Counted from the stretch's first letter, positions 1 through 9,373 are shown. The stretch: 64,000 nt of DNA from DATAOG01 sp963782885 (GCA_963782885.1 CAWALL010000040.1:558001-622000); one strand, 5' to 3'. Numbers and translations are program-made. The notes: a model not told the origin generated them from the letters alone.

Positions 1-204
1 GCCGCGTTCTTCGCGCATGTGCCGGGCGGGCTCGGGGTGATCGAGGCGGTGATCCTCTCGCTCGTGCCGGGCGCCAACGTGATCGGCGCGCTGGTCGCGT
101 TCCGGGCGGTCTACTATCTGGTGCCGTTCGTGCTCGGCAGCCTGACGTTCGGCGTCACCGAGCTCGTGCGCCGGCAGCGGCGGGCGGTCGCCGACCCCGG
201 CTGA
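1..204 (+). CDS. C-terminal end of a YbhN/UPF0104-type integral membrane protein (5'-truncated)
   Basis: The open frame enters from the left edge, so only the last 67 residues are present. They contain two hydrophobic segments separated by a short polar turn and end in a basic cytoplasmic-looking tail (VRRQRRA). The motif HVPGGLGVIEA resembles the last transmembrane repeat of the lysylphosphatidylglycerol synthase TM-region / UPF0104 family (YbhN, the flippase domain of MprF). That family sits in the inner membrane and is linked to lipid transport. The assignment uses the tail only, so whether a catalytic domain is fused at the N-terminus cannot be seen. Confidence 0.6.
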   Translation, partial: AAFFAHVPGGLGVIEAVILSLVPGANVIGALVAFRAVYYLVPFVLGSLTFGVTELVRRQRRAVADPG

Positions 205-209
205 AGCCC

Positions 210-2474
210 GTGCTTGTCAAACCGGAGCGCCGGGTTCAGGTTCGGCGCGCCATGCAGCCGCACCGCCAGGACCGGTCAGCGCCCGCGGCCGAGCCGTTCA
301 CGCTGACCGCGCCCGAGGCGCCGGCGGAGACCCTGTCGGGCCTCGTCGAGCGCGTGGTGTTCCACAACCCCGAGACCGGCTTCTGCGTGCTCCGGGTCAA
401 GCTCGCCGACCAGCGCGAGCCCGCGGCCGTGGTCGGCGAATGCCCGGCGGTCGCGGCCGGCGAGGTCGTGCGCGCCGAGGGCATCTGGCAGACCAACCCG
501 AGCTTCGGTCTGCAGTTTCGCGCCCGGATCCTGAGCGTGGTGCCGCCGAGCACGCTCGAGGGCATCGAGGCCTACCTCGGCTCCGGCATGATCAAGGGCA
601 TCGGCCGGGCGATGGCGGCCAAGCTGGTCCGAGCGTTCGGCGCTGGCGTGTTCGAGGTGATCGAGCGGGAGCCCTCGCGACTGCGCGAGATCCCGGGCAT
701 CGGCCGGGGCTTGGCCGAGCGGATCGCGACCGCCTGGCGCGACCAGCGGGCGGTCCGCGACATCATGCTGTTCCTCCACTCGCACGGCCTCAGCCCGCTG
801 CGGGCGGCGCGGATCTTCGAGGCCTACGGCGCGCGCGCGATCCAGCTGGTCTCAACCAACCCCTATCGGCTCGCGCAGGACATCCGGGGCATCGGCTTTG
901 CGTCCGCCGACCAGCTGGCCGAGCGGCTTGGGATTCCGAAGGAGTCGCCGTTTCGCCTGCGCGCCGGGCTCGGCCATGTCCTCGAGGAGGCGCTCGGCGA
1001 GGGCCAGTCGGGCCTGCCGCGGGCCGAGCTGACCCTGCGCGCGGCCCGGCTGCTCGGGGTCGAGGCGGGAGCACTCGAAGCAGTGCTCGCCGAGGAGGTC
1101 GCGGCCGGGGTCCTGGTGTCCGACCCGGTCGAGGCCACGCCCTGCCTGTTCCTGCCCTGGGTGCATCAGGCCGAGCGGGCGATCGCCGCCGGCCTGCGGC
1201 GCCTCGCGGGCGGCCAGCCGCCCTGGCGGATCGACGATGCCGACGCGCGGGTCGGCGCGGTCGAGCAGACGCTGGCGCTCCGGCTCGCGGACGAGCAGCG
1301 GACGGCGCTGCGCATGGCGCTGACGACCAAGCTCTCGGTGATCACCGGCGGCCCCGGCACCGGCAAGACGACGCTGGTCGAGGCGATCCTCGCGGGCCTC
1401 GCCGGGACCGGGGTCGAGGTCCAGCTGGCGGCGCCGACCGGGCGCGCGGCAAGGCGTCTCGGCGAGAGCACCGGGCGGGACGCCAAGACCCTGCACCGGC
1501 TGCTCGAGGCCGAGCCCGGGCGTGGCTTCCGGCGCAACCCCGAGCGACCGCTCACCTGCGGCCTGCTGGTGGTCGACGAGATGTCGATGGTCGACGTGCC
1601 GCTGATGCAGGCGCTGCTCGCGGCCCTGCCGGACGAGGCGGCGCTGATCCTGGTCGGCGACGTCGACCAGCTGCCCTCGATCGGTCCGGGCCAGGTGCTG
1701 GCCGACCTGATCGCCTCGGCGCGCCTGCCGGTGGTCCGGCTCGAGCAGATCTTCCGCCAGGCGGCCGAGAGCCGGATCGTGCGCAATGCGCACCGGGTCA
1801 ACCGCGGCCTGCTGCCCGAGCTCGCGCGCGAGGCCGATGCGCTGTCCGATTTCTACGCGATCAAGGCGCGCGACCCGGTCGACGGCGCCAGGCTCGTGCT
1901 CGAGCTGGTCGCCGAGCGGATTCCGGCCCGCTTCGGGGTCGACCGGGTCGATGACATCCAGGTGCTCTGCCCGACCAACCGGGGCGAGCTCGGCGCGAGG
2001 CATCTGAACGAGACCCTGCAGGCGGCGCTCAACCCGGACGCCGCCGATAGGCTCGAGCGGCGCGGCGTGACCTTCGCCATCGGCGACAAGATCATGCAGC
2101 TCGAGAACGACTACGAGCGCGAGGTCTACAACGGCGACCTCGGCCGGGTCGTGGCGATCGACCGCGCCCAGAGCCAGCTCCTGGTCAACATCGACGGCCG
2201 GCCGCTGACCTACGGCTTCGGCGAGCTCGAGCGGCTGATGCCGGCCTACGCGATCACCGTGCACAAGGCCCAGGGCTCGGAATATCCGGTCGTGGTCCTG
2301 CCGCTCGCCCGCCAGCACGGCCGCATGCTGCGCCGCAATCTGGTCTATACCGCGATCACCCGCGCCAAGCGCCTGGTCGTGCTCGTGGTCGAGAGCGGCG
2401 CGCTCGAGCTCGCGATCGCGGGCCGCCCCGAGCCGCGCCGCTGGTCCAAGCTCCACGAGCTCTTGCGCGGCTGA
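210..2474 (+). CDS. recD2: RecD2-like ATP-dependent DNA helicase
   Basis: A 754-residue superfamily 1B helicase of RecD2 type, a 5'-3' DNA helicase that works without RecBC. An N-terminal OB-like region is followed by helix-hairpin-helix repeats around residues 120-180. Walker A GGPGTGKTT is near residue 380, Walker B VVDEMSMVD near 454, the Q/GD motif GDVDQLPSIGPGQ near 482, and the C-terminal motif VYTAITRAKR near 711, which is the UvrD-like fold with a SH3-like insert. Length and motif order match RecD2 (about 720-750 aa). The start is uncertain: GTG at 210 gives the longest product and ATG at 252 is an alternative; nothing conserved lies before residue 40. It follows the upstream membrane-protein gene by 5 bases. 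Likely role: DNA repair or replication-fork processing. Confidence 0.92.
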   Translation: MLVKPERRVQVRRAMQPHRQDRSAPAAEPFTLTAPEAPAETLSGLVERVVFHNPETGFCVLRVKLADQREPAAVVGECPAVAAGEVVRAEGIWQTNPSFGLQFRARILSVVPPSTLEGIEAYLGSGMIKGIGRAMAAKLVRAFGAGVFEVIEREPSRLREIPGIGRGLAERIATAWRDQRAVRDIMLFLHSHGLSPLRAARIFEAYGARAIQLVSTNPYRLAQDIRGIGFASADQLAERLGIPKESPFRLRAGLGHVLEEALGEGQSGLPRAELTLRAARLLGVEAGALEAVLAEEVAAGVLVSDPVEATPCLFLPWVHQAERAIAAGLRRLAGGQPPWRIDDADARVGAVEQTLALRLADEQRTALRMALTTKLSVITGGPGTGKTTLVEAILAGLAGTGVEVQLAAPTGRAARRLGESTGRDAKTLHRLLEAEPGRGFRRNPERPLTCGLLVVDEMSMVDVPLMQALLAALPDEAALILVGDVDQLPSIGPGQVLADLIASARLPVVRLEQIFRQAAESRIVRNAHRVNRGLLPELAREADALSDFYAIKARDPVDGARLVLELVAERIPARFGVDRVDDIQVLCPTNRGELGARHLNETLQAALNPDAADRLERRGVTFAIGDKIMQLENDYEREVYNGDLGRVVAIDRAQSQLLVNIDGRPLTYGFGELERLMPAYAITVHKAQGSEYPVVVLPLARQHGRMLRRNLVYTAITRAKRLVVLVVESGALELAIAGRPEPRRWSKLHELLRG

Positions 2475-2958
2475 GCCGTGGCGTGCCCTCGGAGCCCGCG
2501 GGCTCGACCATGACCTCGCCCGGACGCCAGCCGGCGGCTCTACGAGCGCCGCGCCGAGCCCGATCGGACGTTCACGCATCTGATCATCGCCCGCTCCTCG
2601 ATCCGGGCGGGACCGGGCAGAGCGATCCCGGCTCTTCCAATTTTCGATTGTTGTCAGAGTGCAATGTTGTCAACTTTGCGTTAGTCGTTGGTGGCCACCG
2701 GTGGCCGTGCTCCGTGGCCCATGCGATCCTCGGCGGTGCCTGCCCACCCGCCCGAGCTGGTGCTCCGGCGTCCCCACGGTCGCGGGGGTGAGCCGAAGAA
2801 AGAGTTGACAAGCCAAGCGCTGAGCTTCGGTTTGTGAGTCGACGAGCGACATCGCCAGCGGGCCGCGACCGGCGCTGGCACGCCGCCGACGCCGAGGCTC
2901 AACCGCCCTGCCCTGGAATCCGCCCTGCCCTGGAATCCGCCCTGTCCTGGGAGCCGCC
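2475..2958. other. Intergenic region with no convincing gene
   Basis: No open frame here looks like a protein in composition or motif. A short run in one plus frame near 2528-2600 resembles decayed coding sequence but I cannot name it. Two perfect 9-bp inverted copies, TTGTCAACT at 2667-2675 and AGTTGACAA at 2803-2811, lie 127 bp apart and the local base composition is less GC-rich than the flanks. The 3' end holds the 17-bp tandem repeats listed separately. Confidence 0.5.
2903..2953 (+). repeat. Three tandem copies of a 17-bp repeat ending at a start codon
   Basis: Units run 2903-2919, 2920-2936 and 2937-2953. The first two are identical (ccgccctgccctggaat) and the third differs at three positions (t for c, then gag for aat at the end). 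The third unit supplies the purine-rich stretch gggag five bases before the ATG at 2959, so the repeat edge doubles as the ribosome binding site of the next gene. Confidence 0.8.
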
Positions 2959-3822
2959 ATGACCGATCGTGATCTCGAGCTTCGTCTGTTGACCGCCTGC
3001 GCGGTGGTGCGCGAGGCCGGCCGCCTCGCCCACGACTACTTCGTCAAACATGCCGAACTCGACGTCGAGCACAAGACCGGCGCTCAGGACCTGGTCAGCG
3101 TCGCCGACCGCGAGGTCGAGGAGCTGATCCGGACCCGGCTCGCCGCCGCCTTCCCCGAGGACGGTCTGCTCGGCGAGGAGGGCGGCGGCGACGGTCGGCC
3201 CGGCGGCGACCTTGATCTCCTCGACGAGGAGGCAGACGCGACGGCGGCCCGGCAGGATCAGGGCGCGCGCGGGCTCTGGGTGATCGATCCGATCGACGGC
3301 ACCGCCAATTTCCTGCGCGGCATGCCCTACTGGTCGGTGGCGCTGGCCTATCTGGTCGGCGACCGGACCGAGATCGGGGTGACCTACGATCCGGTCCACG
3401 ACGATCTGTTCTGGGCCCGGCGCGGCACCGGCGCCTATCGCAACGAGCGCGCGATCCGGGTCTCGGGCTGCGCCGACCCCGAGCAGGCGGTGCTCGGCTC
3501 GACCTTCACGTTCAAGATGAAGATCGAAGACTATATGCGTTTGATCGAAGGCATTCTGCGTGCCGGCGCCGATCATCGGCGGATGGGCTCGACGGCGCTG
3601 ATGATGTGCCACGTCGCGGACGGCCGCCTCGATGGCTGCGCGACCATGTACTGCAATTCCTGGGACGTGATCGGCGGTCTCCTCTTGGTCCGCGAGGCCG
3701 GCGGCGTGGCGAGCGATTTCCTGGACGGCGCCAGCCTCACCGAGCCCAACCGCGCTTTCGGCTGCGCGCCCGGGCTGCAGGAGGTCGTCGAGGGGCTGAG
3801 CGGGTTGGCCGGCGCGAAGTAG
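2959..3822 (+). CDS. Inositol monophosphatase family phosphatase
   Basis: A 287-residue member of the Mg-dependent, Li-sensitive phosphomonoesterase family (IMPase, histidinol-phosphatase HisN, SuhB, CysQ). The first metal motif LGEEGG is near residue 71, the signature DPIDGTANF near residue 109, and the C-terminal metal and substrate motif SWDVIGG near residue 233. An acidic insert near residues 78-100 (several Asp and Glu) is longer than in SuhB. The start at 2959 is supported by gggag at 2949-2953. The substrate cannot be decided from sequence; histidinol phosphate, inositol phosphate and PAP are all possible, and no histidine genes are nearby. Confidence 0.88.
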   Translation: MTDRDLELRLLTACAVVREAGRLAHDYFVKHAELDVEHKTGAQDLVSVADREVEELIRTRLAAAFPEDGLLGEEGGGDGRPGGDLDLLDEEADATAARQDQGARGLWVIDPIDGTANFLRGMPYWSVALAYLVGDRTEIGVTYDPVHDDLFWARRGTGAYRNERAIRVSGCADPEQAVLGSTFTFKMKIEDYMRLIEGILRAGADHRRMGSTALMMCHVADGRLDGCATMYCNSWDVIGGLLLVREAGGVASDFLDGASLTEPNRAFGCAPGLQEVVEGLSGLAGAK

Positions 3823-3904
3823 CGGGCGCCCATCGCGGCGCTGGACCTCTTTGACGCCTGGCGGGTTGTCTGCGGCGGGCGGAGGCGGGAACTGGAGAAA
3901 AGCC

Positions 3905-4370
3905 ATGGCGGGCGAGCAGCGGAGCGGCAAGGCGCGTCTGGTCGGCATCAATCATGTCGCGCTCGAAGTGGGCGACATCGATCGGGCGCTCGCCTTCTGG
4001 GGGCAGCTGTTCGAGGTCACGCTCCGCGGCCGGAGCGCGACCATGGCGTTCATCGACATCGGCGATCAGTTCATCGCGCTCTCGACCGGCCGCAGCGCAG
4101 CCCAATGCCGATCAGGACCGGCACTTCGGCCTCGTGGTCGACGACCGGGTGCCGCTCCGCCGAGCCCTCGAGGAGATCGGCGTCGAGATCCTGCCGGGCC
4201 GCGGCCTGGACTTCCTCGATCCCTGGGGCAACCGGATCCAGGTCGTGGACTACCGCGACATCCAGTTCACCAAGGCCCCCCAGGTGCTCGACGCCATGGC
4301 CCTCGCCGATCTCGACAAGACCCCGGCCGCGCTCGACGAACTCGCGCGCAAGGGCATCCGGTTTTCGTGA
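3905..4370 (+). pseudogene. VOC-family (glyoxalase/dioxygenase fold) protein with one frameshift
   Basis: Two frames join into one VOC-fold protein of about 155 residues. The first half, from ATG 3905, has the beta-alpha-beta start INHVALEVGDIDRALAFW. At about 4095-4100 the reading frame moves by +1, and the second half continues with DRHFGLVVDD and DFLDPWGNRIQVVDY, ending at 4370. The His and Glu metal positions of the fold (INHVAL, RHFGL) are visible but the enzyme activity is not. The shift needs one extra base in the run gcagcgcagcc, so a sequencing error and a real mutation are both possible. The gene overlaps no neighbour; a broken nuclease gene faces it from the right. Confidence 0.72.
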
Positions 4371-4419
4371 GGTCCGTTGGAGTTCGTATCTGACGTTTCC
4401 GAGCAAGACGGTCGGTTTC

Positions 4420-5342
4420 TCACGCGGGAGTCTCCGTGAGTTGAAGGAAACGGTGTAATAACGGACGTCGATGTCTTTGGTCATCTCCAGCGCGTAGGAC
4501 AGTTTGGGATCAGGGTCGCGGCATATGACAAGGCCCTTCACCGCTTGACCGTCGTTGCACAGATTCCTCTTGACCCAACCCATGTATCGGAGAATCTGCC
4601 CAACAACCTGATCGGAGGAGCGACCCTTTTTTTTAGTTCCATTATAACAAACGATTGTGTCTTAGGCTCATATGCCAGAATATCTATCGAACCAACATCA
4701 TCGGTATTGTACTGCTGACCGTCGTTTCCCCTCGGAGTCCTCATACATCTTCATGTCTCCTTTGAAAATCGCATGGAAGTTGCTGACGATGAAATCTTCC
4801 AGGTACTTCTCAAGCACGAAGGCGTTGGGGTCTTCAACGTTTTGATGGTCAACCCCCACTAGGTCAACTTTGCCCTTCACGAGCTCGTCGAATTCATCGC
4901 CTCGAATTTCGTGGACCGTGTACCTCGGGAAAATGATGCTCTTGAAATCATGATCGCGCGGTCGTTCTTGCCATGAAACTCCTAAGAAATTTGGATGTGT
5001 GGTATGCGGGTTTTTCTCCGGAGAGTAACCTGCTTGCTGGGTGACCTTGCCAACGGCCGCAAGGATTTTACGTCCTCTTCGAGCAATGACGAAATCATCG
5101 GGGCCGATCTCGTGATAGAAGGCCCAGATCATGTTCGCGATAAGTCCCTTCGTCCCGGCCGGCTTGTCAGGGTAGGTTGATGCGACAGCTCGGGCAAGCT
5201 CTGGCCGGCTCATCTTCGAGACATCACCGAGCTGCGCCCAACCGATAGAGATCAGGTTGTTGGCGAGATCGAATTGCCAGATCTTGTCGAAACGGCCTGG
5301 TGGCTCAGACTGGACCGGGGCAATTATCCAGTACCTAGGCAT
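4420..5342 (-). pseudogene. EVE-like / NucS-like (DUF91) nuclease with three frameshifts
   Basis: The intact N-terminal 190 or so residues (start ATG at 5342) begin MPRYWIIAPVQ and contain IGWAQLGDVS and DFVIARRGRKILAAVGKV, which fits an EVE/PUA-like nucleic-acid-binding domain. The remainder is the NucS/DUF91 endonuclease core read across three frames: GSIDILAYEPKTQSFVIMELKK, cut here to the key residues Asp, Glu and Lys of a D...ExK site, then RSSDQVVGQILRYMGWVK, then SYALEMTKDIDVRYYTVSF. Shifts are needed near 4725-4731 (TTTCCCC), at the T8 tract 4627-4634 and near 4445. After the third shift the frame reaches a stop at 4420. All three lie at short homopolymers. A modified-base reader joined to a nuclease suggests a type IV-like restriction role, by inference only. 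Confidence 0.6.
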
Positions 5343-6075
5343 CGCTCGTCCTGCCGGATCATGGCTGCGGGTAAAAGTCGTTCTTTCAACCTGATTGCGT
5401 CGCGCAAGTCACAAGCTTCGACCGGAAGGCGTGTCGATCTGAGTCAGCATCGGCCGTTGGACCCAGAACCACGGCTTTTAGCCGCTGTTCATGGCTTGGG
5501 TCGTATCCTCGAGCGACATCGGCACCCTCTTCGTCAACCATCCCCCTGACCGGCCGTTGAAGGCGAGCTTGGTCCTCTCCGACCGCGAATGCAAGATCCT
5601 GGGCGGCCAGACGGGCGTCGAAAGGCGTCGAAACCAGCCAGCCCGGCGCGCGCGGCGAACGCGCGACGTTCGCTCAGGCGCTCAACCCCGCGGCCGACCG
5701 TTGCTCGCGCACATCGCGCAGGGTCACGTCGATCCCGTGTCTGCTCAAGGAAATCGGTCGACTTGCATATTTTCCTATGATCTGGTACGGTGATGGCGCC
5801 CGATCGGATGCCGGGCGCGCGAGCGCATTGCCCCGCACCAATCAGAGGAGCGCCCGATCGCCCCCTCGCCCCGGTGCTGCAGGGCCGAATCTGCCAAACG
5901 AACCCAAAGCCCAGGCAAATCCTCGGCTTTGGGTACTTCGGTGACCATCACGGGATCTGGCGCCGCCGGCTTACGTTGAGTGCTGAGCCTCACAGCCGCG
6001 GTCGGGGCTACCCCCTTTGCAGCACGGCTCGGGTAAGCTTTGATGGGCTGGCGCGGCTTGTGCGGGTGCGATGTC
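5343..6075. other. Long region without a recognisable gene
   Basis: Open frames here (for example 5491-5793 plus) have low-complexity Arg/Ala/Pro composition and no motif I know. The only structured content I see is the promoter-like sequence and hairpin listed as a candidate RNA at 5763-5934. The rest may be decayed accessory DNA adjoining the broken nuclease. Confidence 0.5.
5763..5934 (+). ncRNA. Candidate small RNA or structured element, copy 1
   Basis: A sigma70-like promoter TTGCAT (5763-5768), 17-bp spacer, TACGGT (5786-5791) is followed about 110 bp later by a hairpin at 5902-5934. The stem is ACCCAAAGCC pairing with GGCTTTGGGT, then a C-C mismatch, then AGG-CCT closing a CAAAT loop. 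A second copy at 46655-46785 shares the promoter spacer (14 of 17 bases), the bases gcgcccg, and the hairpin with compensating changes. A further stem (gcgcccg/cgggcgc) lies near 5797-5818. There is no U-run after the hairpin, so it is not a classical terminator. It could be an sRNA, a repeat-family hairpin or a leftover of a mobile element. Confidence 0.35.
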
Positions 6076-6827
6076 ATGACTTATTGCGTCGGAGTTCTGA
6101 CCAGGCATGGCCTGGTGGTGGCGGCGGATTCGCGCACCAACGCCGGCGTCGACCAGATCGCGACCGTGCGCAAGCTCGCGCTGTTCGAGCAGCCGGGCGA
6201 GCGGATCATGGCGCTCCTGTCGGCGGGCAATCTCGCGACCACCCAGTCGGTCGTGACGCTTTTGACCCAGCGCCTGGCCGAGGAGGCGGGGTCCCATAAC
6301 CTCTGGTGTGCGGGCACGATGTTCGATGCCGCGCGCATGGTCGGCGCCGTGCTCCGCGAGGTCCTGCGCTACGATGGCGAGCACGTCCAGGCGCACGGCG
6401 ATCCTGGTGCGAGCTTCCTGCTCGCGGGCCAGATCCGGGGTGACCGGCACCGGCTGTTCCAGATTTACACCGCCGGCAACCTCATCGAGGCGACCGCCGA
6501 GACGCCGTTCCTCCAGATCGGCGAGACCAGTATGGCAAACCGATCCTCGATCGCGTGGTGAGCTACGAATCCGGCCTCGCCGAGGCCGCCAAATGCATCC
6601 TTTTGTCGTTCGACGCGACCATGCGCAGCAACCTCTCGGTCGCGCCGCCGATCGACCTTTTGTGCTACCCGGAGGGCAGCCTCAACGCCGACCTCCGGGT
6701 CGACATCCAGGCCGCCGACCCCTATTTCGCGGGCCTGCGCGAGCAGTTCGGCCAGGGCATACTCGAGCTGTTCGAGCGCCTGCCCAACCCCGAGTGGGTC
6801 AGCGCCGCCGACGTCGCCAAAGACTGA
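6076..6827 (+). pseudogene. anbu: Anbu-type proteasome-related peptidase, one frameshift
   Basis: The product (about 250 residues when joined) starts MTYCVG, where Thr2 would become the N-terminal nucleophile after Met removal, followed by GLVVAADSRTNAGVD. These are hallmarks of Anbu (COG3484), a bacterial Ntn-hydrolase related to HslV and the 20S beta subunit. The frame breaks at 6529-6530: one A is missing from what should read acc-aag-tat, after which the second frame (VVSYESGLAEAAKCILLSFD to 6827) completes the protein. Anbu is usually next to an alpha-E protein, an ATP-grasp protein and a transglutaminase-like gene; none is here. A single missing A may be a sequencing error, so the gene may be intact in the organism. 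Confidence 0.85.
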
Positions 6828-6888
6828 GTGCCCGGGGGAGCCGGCGAGGCGGCAGCAGCTGCGCCGCCCCCCAGGCCGCCTCGACTGA

Positions 6889-9373
6889 TCACCCCTGGTC
6901 GGCGACGGTGGCGGAATGGGCCTCGACGGGTGCGCCCTCGAGCAGCAGGGTCGGCGCCCGGACCGGATCGCGCAGGAGCGCGGCACCATCGCGCGAGACG
7001 TAGGCCGGCCCCCGCCCGGCCCCCTGCACCACCCGGATCAGCCAGGCGTGGACCCCGTTCTGGAGGTCCTCGGTCACGTCCCAGCTCGCCTGGAGGTGTC
7101 GCCGGTGGCGGTCGATCCTCCGATCCGGACCCTTGCCGAAGGGCTTTCCGCCCCAGCGATGAGACCGGCCGAGAGCCGGCGTGCGATCGAAGGTCGAGCG
7201 CGACCAGGATTGCAGGCAGTCCTCGACGTCGTCGCTGACGTCGGCGTCCTCGGCGCAGTTCCAGGTCGCGCCGGTGCCGACCCCGAAATCCTGCTCCGCA
7301 AGATTGCCGAGGCCCTCGACGAAGTTGTCGGTCAGCGGCCGGATCTCCAATTGCCAGTTGCCGCTGCGCCCGGCGCTGCTGAGCCGCAGGCGGGCCGAGG
7401 TCAGCAGCCGGCCGGCCAGGAACCGCTGCAGGCGCTCGCCGTCGAACCGGATCACGATCTGCTTCTTGGTCGCGCCGCTGCCAAGGCGGAGCAGGGGATC
7501 ATGGCCGTCGTTGCGGTTCGGCTGGTCGCGCCACAGCGTGGTGTCGGCGCTCGCCTGGAGAGCGGTGGTGTCGCTGTCCGGCGGCGGCAGCAGCGTGTCG
7601 ACGTACGCCTGCAGATCATCGCCGCACCGCGACAACAACCCGCCCGGGTTGAGGTACGGCTTGCCGTTCTGGCAGGACATCTGGGACACGTCGACCACGG
7701 GCCAGTGGTACTGGTAGTAATGATAGTCGTCCTGGACGTCGACGAACCAGCCAGGCGCCACTTTGACGTTGTTACCGCTGCCGCAGTCCTCGACGCAGAT
7801 CTTCAGCGCGTACCACTCCGGGTAGGAGCCTATGCTGTCGAGATACTTGGCCTGGTACCAGGTCGTGTCGGAAGTGTCGATCAGGTTGTCCGTGCCCTGC
7901 ACTTCTCCTTGGATGCCATCGCACCATGGCTGCTTGGCCTTGTCGCGGGGCGCCGCCGTATCCATGAAGCAGATCGCCTCGAAGCCCGTATCCTTGTTCG
8001 TGCCGGTCTGGGCGGTCACCACGATCAAGGCGCCATTCTTCGTCGCCTCGGAGAAGCCGATCGAGTACAGGTAGTCGCTGACCAGGCTGCTGGCGTCGAA
8101 GTTGCCGCTGCTCTTGTCGTTGTACGGCTCGAACAGCAGCAGGAGGATCTGCGCGCTGATCGTATTCCAGTTCTCGTAGCCGGCGTAGAGCCTCTCCGGA
8201 TTGTAGTTGACGTCGTAGCTGGCAGCCGCGCATGGGTTCGTCGAGGTCAGCGGTGACGAGCAGTTCTCGACGTGCTCGCCGTTCAGCGTGGACTCGTTGG
8301 TGAAATCCAGGAGGTCCTTGGGCATCAGGTAGGCGTAGCTGCCGTCCCAGCTCGACGGGCTCGACTGGATCGACGACAGGAGGCCCAGCTCGCCGGTCAC
8401 GGAGGTCCGCGTGCTGTCGGTGACCGCTTCGCCGGTGGCATAGGGCGCGCCGGCCGCCGTCAACCAGGCTTCCACCCGCTCGTACATGCCGGTGGCGGTG
8501 TCTGGATCGGTCACCGCCTCCTGCGCCTCCAGGCAGGCGCGCTGAACGTTGGTGTCGGTCGGGTTGTCGCAGATCTCCGGGGCGTTCGACGCCGAGGTGC
8601 TGGTCGACGCGGTCGTGAAGTCGCAGTGCAGGTCGGGATCGTCCTCTGCCGCGTATTGGCAGGCTTGCAGGTGGTACGCTTCCGCCAGAATCGTCGCCCC
8701 CTGGACCATCACGCCGTAGTAGTAGTTGACGATGTCGACCAACTGCGAATAGCTCGGCCGGTCGTCGAAGAAGGTCGCGGCCGTCTTTGCCGCACCCAAG
8801 TAGGGTTCGGCCGTCGAGATCGCGCACTGCGTGATGACGTTGGCGCTGACCGTCGCGTAGACGCCCTCATTAATCGCGGTCATGTCGTCACCGACATTGG
8901 TCAGCACGCCGGTCTGCCAGGCCGTCACTTCAGACTGCGACGGCGGCACCGGCGAACTTTGCGAGGCGTTGTCGACGTACTTCTGGTATGTGTTGTATCG
9001 ACTGGTGACGTCGTTGACGGCATCCTGGAGCGAGGACGCGATCTGGGTCTCGGTGCAGGTCTGCGCCGAGATCGCATTCAGGATTTCGTTCAGGGTGTTG
9101 TTGATGTTCTGGAGGTCGGCGTTGATCTGCTGCAGCTCGGCGCTGATCTCGGCGAGCTGACTCGAAGTCACCGCCGGACAGGCCGATGGCCGACATCGCC
9201 CAGCTCACGGTTTGCGAGCCGGTCTGCTTGCCAACGCCGCTCAGCAGGCTCGTGTAAAGGGTGGTGACGGCGGTGCTTTCTGCCGCCTCCTGCGCCTTCG
9301 CCGTGCCGACGGCCGCCAGCGGCAGCGACAGGGCGACGAGCAGCGCCGCCGCGCGCAAAGCCTTCATCGTCAC
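6889..9373 (-). pseudogene. Large secreted protein: coiled coil, unknown middle, C-terminal DNRLRE/CBM96-like domain; one frameshift
   Basis: From ATG 9373 a clear Sec signal peptide (KALRAAALLVALSLPLAA, cleavage near TAKA-QE) leads into a short segment. The frame then moves by one base near 9172 and continues open for 760 codons to 6889. After the shift comes a heptad-like coiled coil (QLAEISAELQQINADLQNIN), then a roughly 400-residue Asp/Tyr/Ser-rich region with paired cysteines that I do not recognise. The last 200 residues start SADTTLWRDQPNRNDG and contain a beta-rich stretch typical of DNRLRE (CBM96) modules that coat surface proteins. It is probably exported or surface-attached. Only one base separates the two frames, so a base-call error is possible. 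Confidence 0.6.

Noticed and set aside
852..2579. Long minus-strand frame opposite recD2
   Set aside because: It is antisense to a gene with full helicase motifs. The translation is rich in Arg, Gln, Leu and Asp with no domain, typical of GC-rich shadow frames.
5491..5793. Frame in the empty region near the candidate RNA
   Set aside because: Arg/Ser-rich, no motif, no ribosome binding site, and its 3' end overlaps the promoter-like sequence.
5902..5934. Classical rho-independent terminator
   Set aside because: The stem is strong but no T-run follows on either strand, in this copy or in the one at 46755.
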